The position numbers and the translations under genes are program-made. Below the pieces are notes generated by a model that had not been told where the DNA came from, did no database searches, and saw only the letters and a program-made list of their open reading frames with translations. Shown here piece after piece: positions 42,496 through 54,619 of a DNA stretch of 64,000 bases; positions within the stretch are counted from its first letter, which is position 1; each line of letters begins with the position of its first letter. The DNA is from Ornithinimicrobium pekingense DSM 21552 (lineage in GTDB: Bacteria > Actinomycetota > Actinomycetes > Actinomycetales > Dermatophilaceae), in the NCBI RefSeq assembly GCF_000421185.1, contig NZ_ATWJ01000009.1:126868-190867 (forward strand). Reading direction: 5' to 3'.

Positions 42496-43331
42496 CGCAG
42501 GCCCGCCATCCAGGACGCGAGGACCTCGCCGACCTCGGTCGGGCTCTCGGCGGGTGCCAGGTGGGCGGCGTCCTCGACGATGACCAGCGAGGCGTCCGGG
42601 ATCCGGGCTGCGAGCTCCTGCTGGGACTCCGGGTCGACGACGGCGTCGTGCCGCCCGCCCATCACCAGGACGGGCACGGGGATGCCCGCGAGGTCCGGGC
42701 GCAGGTCGGCTCGTCCCAGCGCATCGCACACGCGGGCGTAGCTGTCCTTGTCGGCGTGCTGCAGGGTCGTCAGCAGCGCGGTGGCGGTGCGCGGCTCGCG
42801 CTCGATGAAGCCGGGTGCGAACCAGCGCTGCGCCGACCCCTCGACCATCACCGGGGTGCCGGCGCGGCGGACGAGGTCGGCCCGCTCGGCCCACCCGTCC
42901 GCGGTGCCGATCTTGGCGCCGGAGCAGATGACCGCGCTGCCGCGCACCCGGCCACGGCCCGACCCGTCCGTCGTGCTGCCGTGGCCGGCGGCCAGCGCCA
43001 GCCCCACGGCACCGGCGACGCTGACACCGGCGTGCACGAAGTCTGCGCCGGGACGGGCGCGCTCCACCAGGGCCACCACTCCCTCAGCCAGGTCCTCCAG
43101 GCCGAAGGGCTCGTCGAAGGGGTCTGAGCCGCCGTGCCCCGGCAGGTCCCAGCCGAGCACGTCCACCTCGACGTCCGCGGACCGGCTGACGACCCGGGCG
43201 CAGTCGTCCCAGAGGGCGACGACACCCGTGCCCAGCGACGGACCGACGACCAGCAGGGGGCGTCCCCGGTCGGGCGTCAGCCAGTGGCCCCGGAGCGTCG
43301 GGGTGGACGTCGTGCGGTCGGGCGCGGTCAT
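42492..43331 (-). CDS. pcaD: 3-oxoadipate enol-lactonase
   Basis: Alpha/beta hydrolase that opens 3-oxoadipate enol-lactone to 3-oxoadipate. The 279-residue protein has the expected oxyanion loop (VVGPSLGTG), nucleophile elbow (AGVSVAGA with Ser), and a C-terminal catalytic His in VEDAAHLAPAESP; the acid is likely Asp in GGRHDAVV. In many actinobacteria this activity is the N-terminal half of PcaL. Here the gene overlaps pcaC (GTGA) and pcaB (ATGA), so all are co-translated. Confidence 0.93.
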   Translation of the reverse strand: MTAPDRTTSTPTLRGHWLTPDRGRPLLVVGPSLGTGVVALWDDCARVVSRSADVEVDVLGWDLPGHGGSDPFDEPFGLEDLAEGVVALVERARPGADFVHAGVSVAGAVGLALAAGHGSTTDGSGRGRVRGSAVICSGAKIGTADGWAERADLVRRAGTPVMVEGSAQRWFAPGFIEREPRTATALLTTLQHADKDSYARVCDALGRADLRPDLAGIPVPVLVMGGRHDAVVDPESQQELAARIPDASLVIVEDAAHLAPAESPTEVGEVLASWMAGLR

Positions 43332-44632
43332 CGTGGGGTCCTCTCCCGCCAGCGGCGGATCGTCTCGTCGGTCATCGGCCCGGAGTCCCCGAGGTAGTCC
43401 CCCGCGCGGGCCCCGCGGGGCGGCTGCGGGGCACCGGGCAGGTCCCGGACCAGGCCGCGCCACTCGGACAGCGCCAGGCCCCCCGCCTCCTCGACCCGTC
43501 GGCGCATCACGTCGGCGTGCACCTGGAGGCCCTCGGCAAGCGCTGCGGTCTGGTCGGCAGCGGTCGCGGCGAGGCACAGGAGGCGCTGCAGGGTGGGCCA
43601 CTCGGCGTGCCAGGCGCCGTCGGGCCGCTCGTCCACGGTGAGCGCGGCGCACTGGTGCAGCGTGCCGGCCAGCGGCCCTGCCTGCACCGCCGAGGCCCGC
43701 ACGAGCACCGCGCGCACGGGATTGCGCTTGTGCGGCATGGTCGACGACCGCCCCTCGCCTGCGGCCAGCCCCTCGGAGAGCTCACCGATCTCCGGTCGGG
43801 ACAGGGTCGTGACGTCGGTGGCGACATGGCCCACGGCGGACAGGACCGCAGAGAGGGTGTCGCCGAGCCGGGTCACCGGGCGCCGCCGCGTGTGCCAGGG
43901 CAGCGACGGCGCAGACAGACCGACGAGCTCCCCCCAGCGCCCCGGGAGGTCGAGACCCTCCCCACCGCTTCCCGTGCCCGTGGGCCGCGCCGTGTCGTCG
44001 GCCTCGACGTGCGTCGCACCGGCCACCAGCACGCCGGCCCGCGTGCCCGCCGCACCTCCGCACTGCACCGGCAGCGCCGCCCGGCACTCGTGGACGTCGC
44101 GCAGGGCGTCGTGCACGGACGCCAGCCACTGGGCGGCCCGCAGGCCGAAGGTGACCGGCACCGCGTGCTGGGTGAGCGTCCGTCCCATCATCACGCTGCC
44201 GGCGTGCGCCTCGGCGTGCACCGCGAGCGCGTCACCGGCGCGCACCAGCGAGGCGGCCACGTCGTCGAGGGTGTCGGCCGCGACCAGCATCAGCGCGGTG
44301 TCCAGGACGTCCTGGCTGGTGAGTCCCCGGTGGACGAACCTCGCCGCCCGCTCCCCCCCGGCCCGGGCGCGCAGGTCGTCGACGACGGGGATCACCGGGT
44401 TGCCGCCCTCTGCGGCGCGGTCCGCGACGGAGACGAGGTCGAGGGGGTCGACGGACACCGCTGCGGCCAGGGCGTCGGGCAGCTCCGCGGGCGCCCGGCC
44501 GGCATCGGCCAGGGCACGCACCCAGGCGAGCTCGGCACGCACCATCGCGGCGAGCACCGCGGCGTCCCCGGCCAGCGCGAAGCCGTACGCGGCGCCGGGG
44601 TCGAGCAGACCGTGCACCCCCGTCGCCGTCAT
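43328..44632 (-). CDS. pcaB: 3-carboxy-cis,cis-muconate cycloisomerase
   Basis: Cyclises 3-carboxy-cis,cis-muconate to 4-carboxymuconolactone. It belongs to the fumarase/aspartase superfamily, with the signature GRSSTMPHKRNPV, the SQDVLDTALMLV helix and the MMGRTLTQHAVPVTFG segment. The 434 residues agree with PcaB (about 450). It overlaps pcaD by 4 bases (ATGA) and follows pcaG by 22 bases. Confidence 0.95.
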   Translation of the reverse strand: MTATGVHGLLDPGAAYGFALAGDAAVLAAMVRAELAWVRALADAGRAPAELPDALAAAVSVDPLDLVSVADRAAEGGNPVIPVVDDLRARAGGERAARFVHRGLTSQDVLDTALMLVAADTLDDVAASLVRAGDALAVHAEAHAGSVMMGRTLTQHAVPVTFGLRAAQWLASVHDALRDVHECRAALPVQCGGAAGTRAGVLVAGATHVEADDTARPTGTGSGGEGLDLPGRWGELVGLSAPSLPWHTRRRPVTRLGDTLSAVLSAVGHVATDVTTLSRPEIGELSEGLAAGEGRSSTMPHKRNPVRAVLVRASAVQAGPLAGTLHQCAALTVDERPDGAWHAEWPTLQRLLCLAATAADQTAALAEGLQVHADVMRRRVEEAGGLALSEWRGLVRDLPGAPQPPRGARAGDYLGDSGPMTDETIRRWRERTPR

Positions 44633-44654
44633 CGGCGAACCACCGCGGTCCCGC

Positions 44655-45266
44655 TCACGGCTCGTGCCGGGGATAGGTCAGGAAGACCGTCTCGTCCTCG
44701 CCCTGCAGCCGGATGTCGAAGCGCAGGGAACCGTCGTCCTCCCGGACGGCGACGAGGCTGCGCCGGGCCACCTCGTCGAGGCCGGACAGGAGCGGGTCGG
44801 CCGCGAGGGCGGCATCGTCGCCGGGCACGTAGGCGCGGGTGAACAGCCGGTTGAGCAGGCCGCGGGCAAAGACGGTGACCGCGAAGAAGGCGGCCCGGCC
44901 GTCGACGGCGCCCGGCTCGACGGTGGTGAAGGAGTAGGTCCCGGCGCGGGTGGTCGCGCAGCGGCCCCAGCCGCTCCACGTCATACCGTCCCGGGCGAGG
45001 GTGCCCTCGGCACCGTGGACCCTGCCGTCGGCGTCCGCCTGGGTGATCTCGACCAGGGCGTCGGGCACGGGGTCGCCGGCGCCGTCGTAGACGGTGCCGT
45101 GAAACCGGATCGCCCCCGGGGTGGTGGGAGGCACCAGCTCGTGCCCTCGCTCGTAGGGCAGGGCGAAGCCGAAGAACGGCCCCACGGTCTGCCCGGGGGT
45201 GGGCACAAGGTCGCCGGAGGCGTTCGCGATTTCGCCGCTGCGGTCGGTGGGCTCGGGCGTGGTCAT
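44655..45266 (-). CDS. pcaG: Protocatechuate 3,4-dioxygenase alpha subunit
   Basis: The alpha subunit of the intradiol ring-cleavage dioxygenase; it pairs with PcaH. The 203-residue chain has TPGQTVGPFFGFALPYE, DGRVHGAEG and FAVTVFARGLLNRLFTRAYV, all typical of PcaG, and it lacks the full iron-ligand set, as expected since the iron is bound by PcaH. It overlaps pcaH by 4 bases (ATGA). Confidence 0.95.
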   Translation of the reverse strand: MTTPEPTDRSGEIANASGDLVPTPGQTVGPFFGFALPYERGHELVPPTTPGAIRFHGTVYDGAGDPVPDALVEITQADADGRVHGAEGTLARDGMTWSGWGRCATTRAGTYSFTTVEPGAVDGRAAFFAVTVFARGLLNRLFTRAYVPGDDAALAADPLLSGLDEVARRSLVAVREDDGSLRFDIRLQGEDETVFLTYPRHEP

Positions 45267-46090
45267 GCGTGCTCACCCTCCTCGGGCTCCATCGGCGTGC
45301 TGTGCGTCCCGGTCAGGACGATGTCCCACCGGTAGCCCAGCAGCCACTCGTGCTCGGAGACGTCGTGGTCGTAGACCGACACGAGGCGGTCGCGGGCCCG
45401 CTGGTCGGTGATCGCCTGGTAGATCGGGTCCAGCGCGAAGAGCGGATCGCCGGGGAAGTACATCTGGGTGACCATGCGCTGGGTGAACTCCGTGCCGAAG
45501 AGCGAGAAGTGCACGTGGGCGGGGCGCCAGGCGTTCTGGTGGTTCTTCCACGGGTAGGGACCCGGCTTGATCGTGACGAACTCGTAGCCGCCGTCGGGGC
45601 CGGTGATCGCCCGCCCGACGCCCAGGAAGCTGGGGTCGAGCGGTGCCGGGTGCTGGTCGCGCTTGTGCACGTAGCGCCCCGCGGCGTTGGCCTGCCAGAT
45701 CTCGACGAGCTGGCCCGCCACCGGGCGGCCGTCGCCGTCGAGGACCCGGCCACGGATCCGGATCCGCTCACCGATCGGCTCACCACCGGGGTTGAGGGTC
45801 AGGTCCGCCTCGATCGGGTCGACGTCGCGGTGGCCGAAGACGGGCGCGAAGAGCTCGATCTCCTCCGGGTCGGCGTGCCGGAGGTCCTTGGTGGGGTGGC
45901 GCAGCTCGGAGCTGCGGTAGGGGCGGAAGTCGACGAGCGGCTGGCGCAGCCCGGCGGGCGCCGCCTCCTGCGCAGCGGCCATCTCGTCGTCGATCTCGTG
46001 CTGGGTCGCGACGGGCACGTCGAGCGGCGCGGGCGCAGGCGCCTGGCTCCCCCGCTCGTCGGCCCTCGTGACGTCGTCGTTGACTGCCAT
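45263..46090 (-). CDS. pcaH: Protocatechuate 3,4-dioxygenase beta subunit
   Basis: The catalytic beta subunit that cleaves protocatechuate to 3-carboxy-cis,cis-muconate with a non-haem Fe(III). The 275-residue chain carries the ligand region YEFVTIKPGPYPW (Tyr) and NAWRPAHVHFSLFG (His-X-His), and the VTQMYFPGDPLFALDPIY end. The ATG at 46090 has no ribosome site but TACTGT ends 6 bases upstream, so the mRNA is probably leaderless; this also places the operator at the promoter. pcaH is first in the order pcaH-pcaG-pcaB-pcaD-pcaC-pcaR-pobA. Confidence 0.95.
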   Translation of the reverse strand: MAVNDDVTRADERGSQAPAPAPLDVPVATQHEIDDEMAAAQEAAPAGLRQPLVDFRPYRSSELRHPTKDLRHADPEEIELFAPVFGHRDVDPIEADLTLNPGGEPIGERIRIRGRVLDGDGRPVAGQLVEIWQANAAGRYVHKRDQHPAPLDPSFLGVGRAITGPDGGYEFVTIKPGPYPWKNHQNAWRPAHVHFSLFGTEFTQRMVTQMYFPGDPLFALDPIYQAITDQRARDRLVSVYDHDVSEHEWLLGYRWDIVLTGTHSTPMEPEEGEHA

Positions 46091-46096
46091 GGGCCC

Positions 46097-46145
46097 ACAG
46101 TAGCGACGTGTTCGCATGTTGACTAGACGTTCGCAGGACGAACAC
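46097..46145 (-). promoter_or_regulatory. pca operon promoter and likely IclR operator
   Basis: TACTGT (46097-46102, read on the minus strand) is the probable -10 box. Upstream, three GTTCG half-sites lie at 46110-46114 (plus strand), 46129-46133 (plus) and 46139-46143 (minus, as CGAAC). The last two form a palindrome with a 5-base centre and the first is a direct repeat two helical turns away. This two-plus-one arrangement is that of IclR-type PcaU/PobR operators. The site covers the -35 region, so the regulator can act directly on the promoter. Confidence 0.65.
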
Positions 46146-46304
46146 CGGGTGACGTCGGTCACACGGGTATGGGGTGCGGGCTCAGGCGATCACGCGGTCG
46201 CGTCCGGCCGCGGCAACGCTGAGCGCCATGAGCGCCGACACCCCGCAGAGCACGCCGAGCGGCACGGGTGGGCGACAGAGGGGCCGAGACGTCAGGATGC
46301 CGTC

Positions 46305-46952
46305 ATGACAGCCGAGCTCGACCACCTGGTGCTGGCGGTGCCCGAGCTGGGCCGCGCCGTCCGCGACCTCGCCGGGCGGACGGGGGTCGAGCCGGTCGCG
46401 GGCGGCTCCCACCCGGGGATGGGCACGCACAACGCCCTCCTCGGGCTCACCTGGCGCGGCAGCCGCCGCTGCTACCTCGAGCTGCTCGCCCCCGACCCCG
46501 CCCAGCGGCACGTGCCCGCCGGGGCGACGATGCTGCACCTCGGCGCCCTGGGTGCCGGGTTCGAGCCCCGGATGCTGGGCTGGGCCGTGCGCCCGGACGA
46601 CCTGGACGCCACGGTCTCCCGCGCCCGCGAGGCGGGTGTCGACGCTGGCCGTCCCGTCCCGGCCTCGCGCACGACCGCCGCGGGGCAGCACCTGTCCTGG
46701 CGGCTGGCCGCACCCCGACCGCTGGGGCTGGGCGGCGTGCAGCCGTTCCTTCTCGACTGGGGCGACGGAGCCCACCCCGGCGACGCGCTCGAGCCGGCCC
46801 TGGAGCTGGACGAGCTCGAGCTGCGTCACCCCGACCCGGTCACGGCGGCACGGGTCCTCCGGGCGCTGGGCGTCGACCTGCCCGTCGCGCCCGGGCCCGC
46901 ACCTTCGCTGCGCGCCACCCTCACCGGGTCCGAGGGTCAGGTGCTTCTGTGA
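46305..46952 (+). CDS. Glyoxalase-like VOC protein
   Basis: A 215-residue VOC-superfamily protein of the Glyoxalase_3-like type: LDHLVLAVPELGRAVRDLAGRTG start, LLGLTWRGSRRCYLELLAPD, and a second half-domain near GGVQPFLLDWGDGAHPGD. The length fits the two-domain group. The substrate is unknown. AGGATG precedes the ATG, with an 8-base gap. An imperfect tandem copy of its final 29 bases follows the stop codon. It is convergent with the SNF2 gene. Confidence 0.8.
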   Translation: MTAELDHLVLAVPELGRAVRDLAGRTGVEPVAGGSHPGMGTHNALLGLTWRGSRRCYLELLAPDPAQRHVPAGATMLHLGALGAGFEPRMLGWAVRPDDLDATVSRAREAGVDAGRPVPASRTTAAGQHLSWRLAAPRPLGLGGVQPFLLDWGDGAHPGDALEPALELDELELRHPDPVTAARVLRALGVDLPVAPGPAPSLRATLTGSEGQVLL

Positions 46953-47019
46953 CCCGGCCCGAGGGCCTGGTGCTCCTGCGACCCCCGGGGAGCGCGCGGG
47001 CGGCCGACAGGGACCGGGG

Positions 47020-50330
<3,311 letters not shown>

Positions 50331-50392
50331 GGGCGTCACTCTAGGCAGGACCGCCGACAGGAGGATCCGGCCGTCCACAGCGTCCGGGCACC

Positions 50393-50423
50393 TTGACAGC
50401 ACCCGTCGCTGACGCGCCATAGT
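50393..50423 (+). promoter_or_regulatory. Promoter of the LuxR-type regulator gene
   Basis: TTGACA (50393-50398) and CATAGT (50418-50423) with a 19-base spacer; the GTG at 50430 lies 6 bases after the -10 box, so the mRNA may be leaderless. Confidence 0.5.
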
Positions 50424-50429
50424 GCTGTT

Positions 50430-51203
50430 GTGGTCGACGGGGACACCACGGGCTCGTTCGCGACGCTCGTGGGCGTGGTGGAGGACATGGCGGGCGCGGC
50501 AGGGAGCCCCGTCGTCCGCCTGGGCGCGGCCGTCGCCGTGCTCATGCGCGCGGTCGACGCGACCGTCGGTCTGGTCCTGCACGGCGACCCGGACGGCATG
50601 GACGTGCGGGTGGTGCGGACCCCCGAGGTCCCCCCGACCGACCGCCCCGACGCCTCCGAGGTGCGGGTCCTGGCCGGGGAGCAGCCACTCATCGACCCCA
50701 TCCAGGAGGGTGCCACCGAGGTGACCACGGCAGCCCGCGCGTTCGGTCCCGCCGTCTGGCTCACCTCGCCGCGCAGGCAGGCCACCGTTGACGACTGGGG
50801 CGTCGACCAGCTGCTGGCCCTGCCGGTGCGGGCCGGGCCGTCCTGGGTGGTGTTCCTGCTCGGCCGCTCCGGCGAGGACTTCACCGATATCGACCTCGCG
50901 CTCCTGATGAGCCTGCAGCCGGCCGTCACGGCCCTGGCCGCCATCCTGGAGCCCGAGCTGCTCCCGGAGCCCGACCGCCGGGTGCTGCGGCTGACCCGCC
51001 GGGAGAGCACGATCCTGGCCCTGCTGGCGCACGGCCACACGGCCGTGCGCATCGCCCACCTGGCCGGGTGCTCACCACGCACCGTCCACCACCACCTCGC
51101 CAACATCTACGCCAAGCTCGGCGTGCGTGACCGTCTCTCCGCGGTCAACCGCGCCCGCGAGCTGGCGCTCGTGCCGCCCGGGGGGGCCGACGGCCCCGGC
51201 TAG
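50430..51203 (+). CDS. GAF-like sensor with LuxR helix-turn-helix
   Basis: A 257-residue transcription regulator. The N-terminal 170 residues look like a GAF-type sensor (VEDMAGAAGSPVVRLGAAV, LLALPVRAGPSWVVFLLG, DFTDIDLALLMSL). The C-terminal LuxR helix-turn-helix covers about 190-245: LTRRESTILALLAHGHTAVRIAHLAGCSPRTVHHHLANIYAKLGVRDR. It has no receiver domain, so it senses a ligand or state directly. The GTG start is placed by the promoter. The target genes are unknown; it is convergent with icmF. Confidence 0.88.
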   Translation: MVDGDTTGSFATLVGVVEDMAGAAGSPVVRLGAAVAVLMRAVDATVGLVLHGDPDGMDVRVVRTPEVPPTDRPDASEVRVLAGEQPLIDPIQEGATEVTTAARAFGPAVWLTSPRRQATVDDWGVDQLLALPVRAGPSWVVFLLGRSGEDFTDIDLALLMSLQPAVTALAAILEPELLPEPDRRVLRLTRRESTILALLAHGHTAVRIAHLAGCSPRTVHHHLANIYAKLGVRDRLSAVNRARELALVPPGGADGPG

Positions 51204-51213
51204 CTCTGGGCCT

Positions 51214-51235
51214 CCGGCATACCCCAGGTATGCGG
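51214..51235. terminator. Stem-loop between convergent genes
   Basis: CCGGCATACC (51214-51223) pairs with GGTATGCGG (51227-51235) around CCA with one bulged G, 10 bases after the LuxR stop and 35 before the end of icmF. Both arms carry the GCATACC heptamer that is frequent in this window. Confidence 0.6.
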
Positions 51236-51269
51236 CGAGCCTCGCCAGGCACCGCCGCAGGCTGGCCCC

Positions 51270-54200
51270 TCAGACGTTGCGCCGGTACTGCCCACCGACC
51301 TCGAAGAAGGCCTCGGTGACCTGCTGCAGCGAGCAGACCCGGGCGGCGTCCATGAGGACGGCGAAGACGTTGTCGCCGTTCATCGCCGCCTCCTTGAGCC
51401 GGCGGATCGCCTCGCCCGCCTCGTCGGCGTGCCGCTGCTGGAAGTCGGCCACCCGGCGCAGCTGCGACTGCTTCTCCTCCTCGGTCGCCCGCGCCAGCTC
51501 GACGGTCTTCTCCTCCTCGCCCTCCGACGGCGGGCGGCGGAAGGTGTTGACGCCGACGATCGGCAGCGAGCCGTCGTGCTTGCGGTGCTCGTAGAGCAGC
51601 GACTCGTCCTGGATCTTCCCTCGCTGGTAGCCGGTCTCCATGGCGCCCAGGACGCCGCCGCGCTCGGAGATCCGGTCGAACTCGGCCAGCACCGCCTCCT
51701 CGACCAGGTCGGTGAGCTCGTCGATGATGAACGCCCCCTGGTTGGGGTTCTCGTTCAGGGCCAGGCCCCACTCCTTGTTGATGATGAGCTGGATCGCCAG
51801 CGCCCGGCGCACCGACTCGGTGGAGGGGGTGGTGACGGCCTCGTCGTAGGCGTTGGTGTGCAGGCTGTTGGCGTTGTCGTAGATCGCGATGAGCGCCTGC
51901 AGCGTGGTGCGGATGTCGTTGAAGTCCATCTCCTGGGCGTGCAGGGAGCGCCCGGAGGTCTGCACGTGGTACTTCAGCTTCTGGCTGCGCTCGTTGGCCC
52001 CGTACTTCTCGCGCATCGCGACCGCCCAGATGCGGCGGGCGACGCGGCCGATCACGGAGTACTCCGGGTCCATCCCGTTGGAGAAGAAGAAGGAGAGGTT
52101 GGGCGCGAAGTCGTTGACGTCCATCCCGCGGGCCAGGTAGGACTCGACGTAGGTGAAGCCGTTGGCGAGCGTGAACGCCAGCTGGCTCAGCGGGTTCGCC
52201 CCGGCCTCGGCGATGTGGTAGCCCGAGATCGACACCGAGTAGAAGTTGCGGACGCCGTTGTCGATGAACCACTCCTGGATGTCGCCCATCATCCGCAGCG
52301 AGAACTCGGTGGTGAACAGGCAGGTGTTCTGCCCCTGGTCCTCCTTGAGGATGTCGGCCTGCACCGTGCCCCGCACGTTGGCCAGGGCGTGGGCGCGCAG
52401 CTCGTCGGCCTCGGCCCCGGACGGCTCGCGCCCCTCGCGCTCGCGGAAGGCGTCGAGCTGCTGGTCCATCGCGGTGTTGAGGAAGAACGCCAGCACCGTC
52501 GGGGCCGGCCCGTTGATCGTCATCGACACCGACGTGGTGGGCGAGAGCAGGTCGAAGCCGTCGTAGAGCGCCTTCATGTCCTCCAGCGTGGCGATCGAGA
52601 CCCCGGACGTGCCGACCTTGCCGTAGATGTCGGGCCGCTCGTCGGGATCGCGGCCGTAGAGCGTCACCGAGTCGAAGGCGGTCGACAGCCGGGTGGCCGG
52701 CTGCCCCTCGGAGAGCAGCTTGAAACGTCGGTTGGTGCGGAACGGGTCGCCCTCCCCCGCGAACATGCGGGCCGGGTCCTCGTTGTCCCGCTTGAAGGAG
52801 AAGACGCCGGCGGTGAACGGGAAGTGCCCGGGCAGGTTCTCCCGCCGCCAGAAGCGCACCATGTCGCCCGCGTCGCGGTAGCGCGGCAGCGCCACGCGCG
52901 GCACCTTGGTGCCGGAGAGCGACTCACGGGTCAGCTTCGTGGTGATCTCCCGGTCGCGGACCCGCACCGTGTGCTCGTCGCCGGAGTATGCGGTGACCGT
53001 CGCCGGCCACCGCTCCTGCAGCTCGACGACCTCGTCCGGCAGGTCCTGGCGGGCCGCCTCGAGCAGCTCGTCGACGCCGTGGTCGGTCTTGCCCGCGGCC
53101 GCGAGCTCGTCGTCGACCAGCTCCAGGCGCTGCACGCGGCTGGCGGCGTCGGCATACCGCTCGGTGTCGGCGTGGTAGCCGCGCACGGTGTCGGCGATCT
53201 CGGACAGGTAGCGCACCCGCGTCGGCGGGACGACCTGGCGGATCATCGAGGAGTGCCGCACGTCGACGCGCGGGAGCGTGCCCTCCTCCGCCTTCAGGCC
53301 CTGGTCCTGCAGCCGGTCGAGCAGCTCCTGGTAGAGCGCGGTCACGCCGTCGTCGTTGAAGGTGGCCGCGGAGGTGCCGTAGACCGGCATGTCCTCCGGT
53401 CGCTTGCCGAACGCCTCCCGGTTGCGCACCATCTGCCGCCCCACGTCGCGCAGCGCGTCCATCGCCCCGCGACGCTCGAACTTGTTGATCGCGACCACGT
53501 CGGCGAAGTCGAGCATGTCGATCTTCTCCAGCTGGCTGGCCGCGCCGAACTCCGGCGTCATGACGTAGAGCGAGACGTCGACGAAGGGGACGATGCCGGC
53601 GTCACCCTGCCCGATGCCGGGGGTCTCGACGATGATGAGGTCGAAGCCCGCCGCCTTGAGGATGTCCAGCGCGGTCGGCAGCGCGTCGGGCACCTCGCGC
53701 TCGCCGCGCGTGGCCATGGACCGGAACATCGGCCGGGTGCGCTCGTCGCTCTCCTGCCCGCCGGCACCGGCCCCGTCCCCGATCGACTGGCTGATGGAGT
53801 TCATCCGGATGCGGTCGCCGAGCAGGGCCCCGCCGCCCTTGCGCCGGGTCGGGTCGATCGCGAGCACCGCGACCCGCAGACGGTCGCCCTGGTCGACCCG
53901 GAAGCGGCGCACCAGCTCGTCGGTCAGCGACGACTTGCCCGAGCCGCCGGTGCCGGTGATCCCCAGCACCGGGACCGTGCCCGCGCGCCCCTGCGCCTCC
54001 TCGGCATACCTGCGCCGGTCCTCCTCGGGCAGCCGACCGGTCTCGGCGCCGGTGATGGCCCGCGCGAGCGCCGCGCGGTCGCCGGCGACGACGGCGTCGA
54101 CGTCCGCGGAACCGGCGCTGTCCCACAGGTCCGTGTCCGACTCGGCCAGGACCTGGTTGATCATGCCGGGCAGGCCCAGGCGCTGACCGTCCTCCGGGGA

Positions 54201-54563
54201 GAAGATCGTCACGCCGGAGCTGCGCAGCCGGGCGATCTCCTCGGGGACGATAACCCCGCCACCGCCGCCGACGACGTTGACGTGCGGCATCCCGTGCTCG
54301 GCGAGCTGCTGGACGAGGTACTCGAAGTACTCGACGTGGCCGCCCTGGTAGGACGAGATCGCCACCGCGCCGGCGTCCTCGTCGACGACCGCCTCCACGA
54401 CCTCCTGCACCGAGCGGTTGTGGCCCAGGTGGATGACCTCGGCCCCCTGGCTCTGCATGATCCGCCGCATGATGTTGATCGAGGCGTCGTGCCCGTCGAA
54501 CAGGCTCGCCGCGGTGACGATGCGGACCGGGTTGGTGAGGGTGTGCAGCGTGCGCTCGGCCAT
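51270..54563 (-). CDS. icmF: Fused isobutyryl-CoA mutase IcmF
   Basis: Adenosylcobalamin-dependent mutase that interconverts isobutyryl-CoA and n-butyryl-CoA, with its G-protein chaperone fused inside. In order: a B12-binding domain with DGHDAS and His25 (about 10-150), a MeaI-like GTPase with P-loop GTGGSGKSS near residue 204 and the QESDERTRPMFRSMATRG and FVDVSLYVMTPEF regions (about 195-480), and the mutase barrel from about 560 to 1097 (PASMTINGPAPTVLAFFLN, SGYHIAEAGANP). The length of 1097 is that of IcmF. AAGGAA lies 5 bases before the ATG. An operator-like palindrome lies 44 bases upstream, at the end of marR. Confidence 0.96.
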   Translation of the reverse strand: MAERTLHTLTNPVRIVTAASLFDGHDASINIMRRIMQSQGAEVIHLGHNRSVQEVVEAVVDEDAGAVAISSYQGGHVEYFEYLVQQLAEHGMPHVNVVGGGGGVIVPEEIARLRSSGVTIFSPEDGQRLGLPGMINQVLAESDTDLWDSAGSADVDAVVAGDRAALARAITGAETGRLPEEDRRRYAEEAQGRAGTVPVLGITGTGGSGKSSLTDELVRRFRVDQGDRLRVAVLAIDPTRRKGGGALLGDRIRMNSISQSIGDGAGAGGQESDERTRPMFRSMATRGEREVPDALPTALDILKAAGFDLIIVETPGIGQGDAGIVPFVDVSLYVMTPEFGAASQLEKIDMLDFADVVAINKFERRGAMDALRDVGRQMVRNREAFGKRPEDMPVYGTSAATFNDDGVTALYQELLDRLQDQGLKAEEGTLPRVDVRHSSMIRQVVPPTRVRYLSEIADTVRGYHADTERYADAASRVQRLELVDDELAAAGKTDHGVDELLEAARQDLPDEVVELQERWPATVTAYSGDEHTVRVRDREITTKLTRESLSGTKVPRVALPRYRDAGDMVRFWRRENLPGHFPFTAGVFSFKRDNEDPARMFAGEGDPFRTNRRFKLLSEGQPATRLSTAFDSVTLYGRDPDERPDIYGKVGTSGVSIATLEDMKALYDGFDLLSPTTSVSMTINGPAPTVLAFFLNTAMDQQLDAFREREGREPSGAEADELRAHALANVRGTVQADILKEDQGQNTCLFTTEFSLRMMGDIQEWFIDNGVRNFYSVSISGYHIAEAGANPLSQLAFTLANGFTYVESYLARGMDVNDFAPNLSFFFSNGMDPEYSVIGRVARRIWAVAMREKYGANERSQKLKYHVQTSGRSLHAQEMDFNDIRTTLQALIAIYDNANSLHTNAYDEAVTTPSTESVRRALAIQLIINKEWGLALNENPNQGAFIIDELTDLVEEAVLAEFDRISERGGVLGAMETGYQRGKIQDESLLYEHRKHDGSLPIVGVNTFRRPPSEGEEEKTVELARATEEEKQSQLRRVADFQQRHADEAGEAIRRLKEAAMNGDNVFAVLMDAARVCSLQQVTEAFFEVGGQYRRNV

Positions 54564-54595
54564 GACGTTCCTTGGGTCGCGTGCGGGGACGGATC

Positions 54596-54619
54596 AGATA
54601 CTAGGACATCCAACTATCT
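54596..54619 (-). promoter_or_regulatory. Likely MarR operator and -10 region for icmF
   Basis: A 24-base imperfect palindrome (arms AGATACTAGG and CCAACTATCT, 8 of 10 positions pairing, 4-base centre) spans the marR stop codon and ends 33 bases before the icmF ATG. It contains TAGTAT, a good -10 box, so a repressor there could block icmF. MarR proteins bind such palindromes. Confidence 0.55.

Noticed and set aside
54564-54600. Possible cobalamin riboswitch before icmF
   Set aside because: The gap between marR and icmF is only 37 bases and holds no B12-box pattern.
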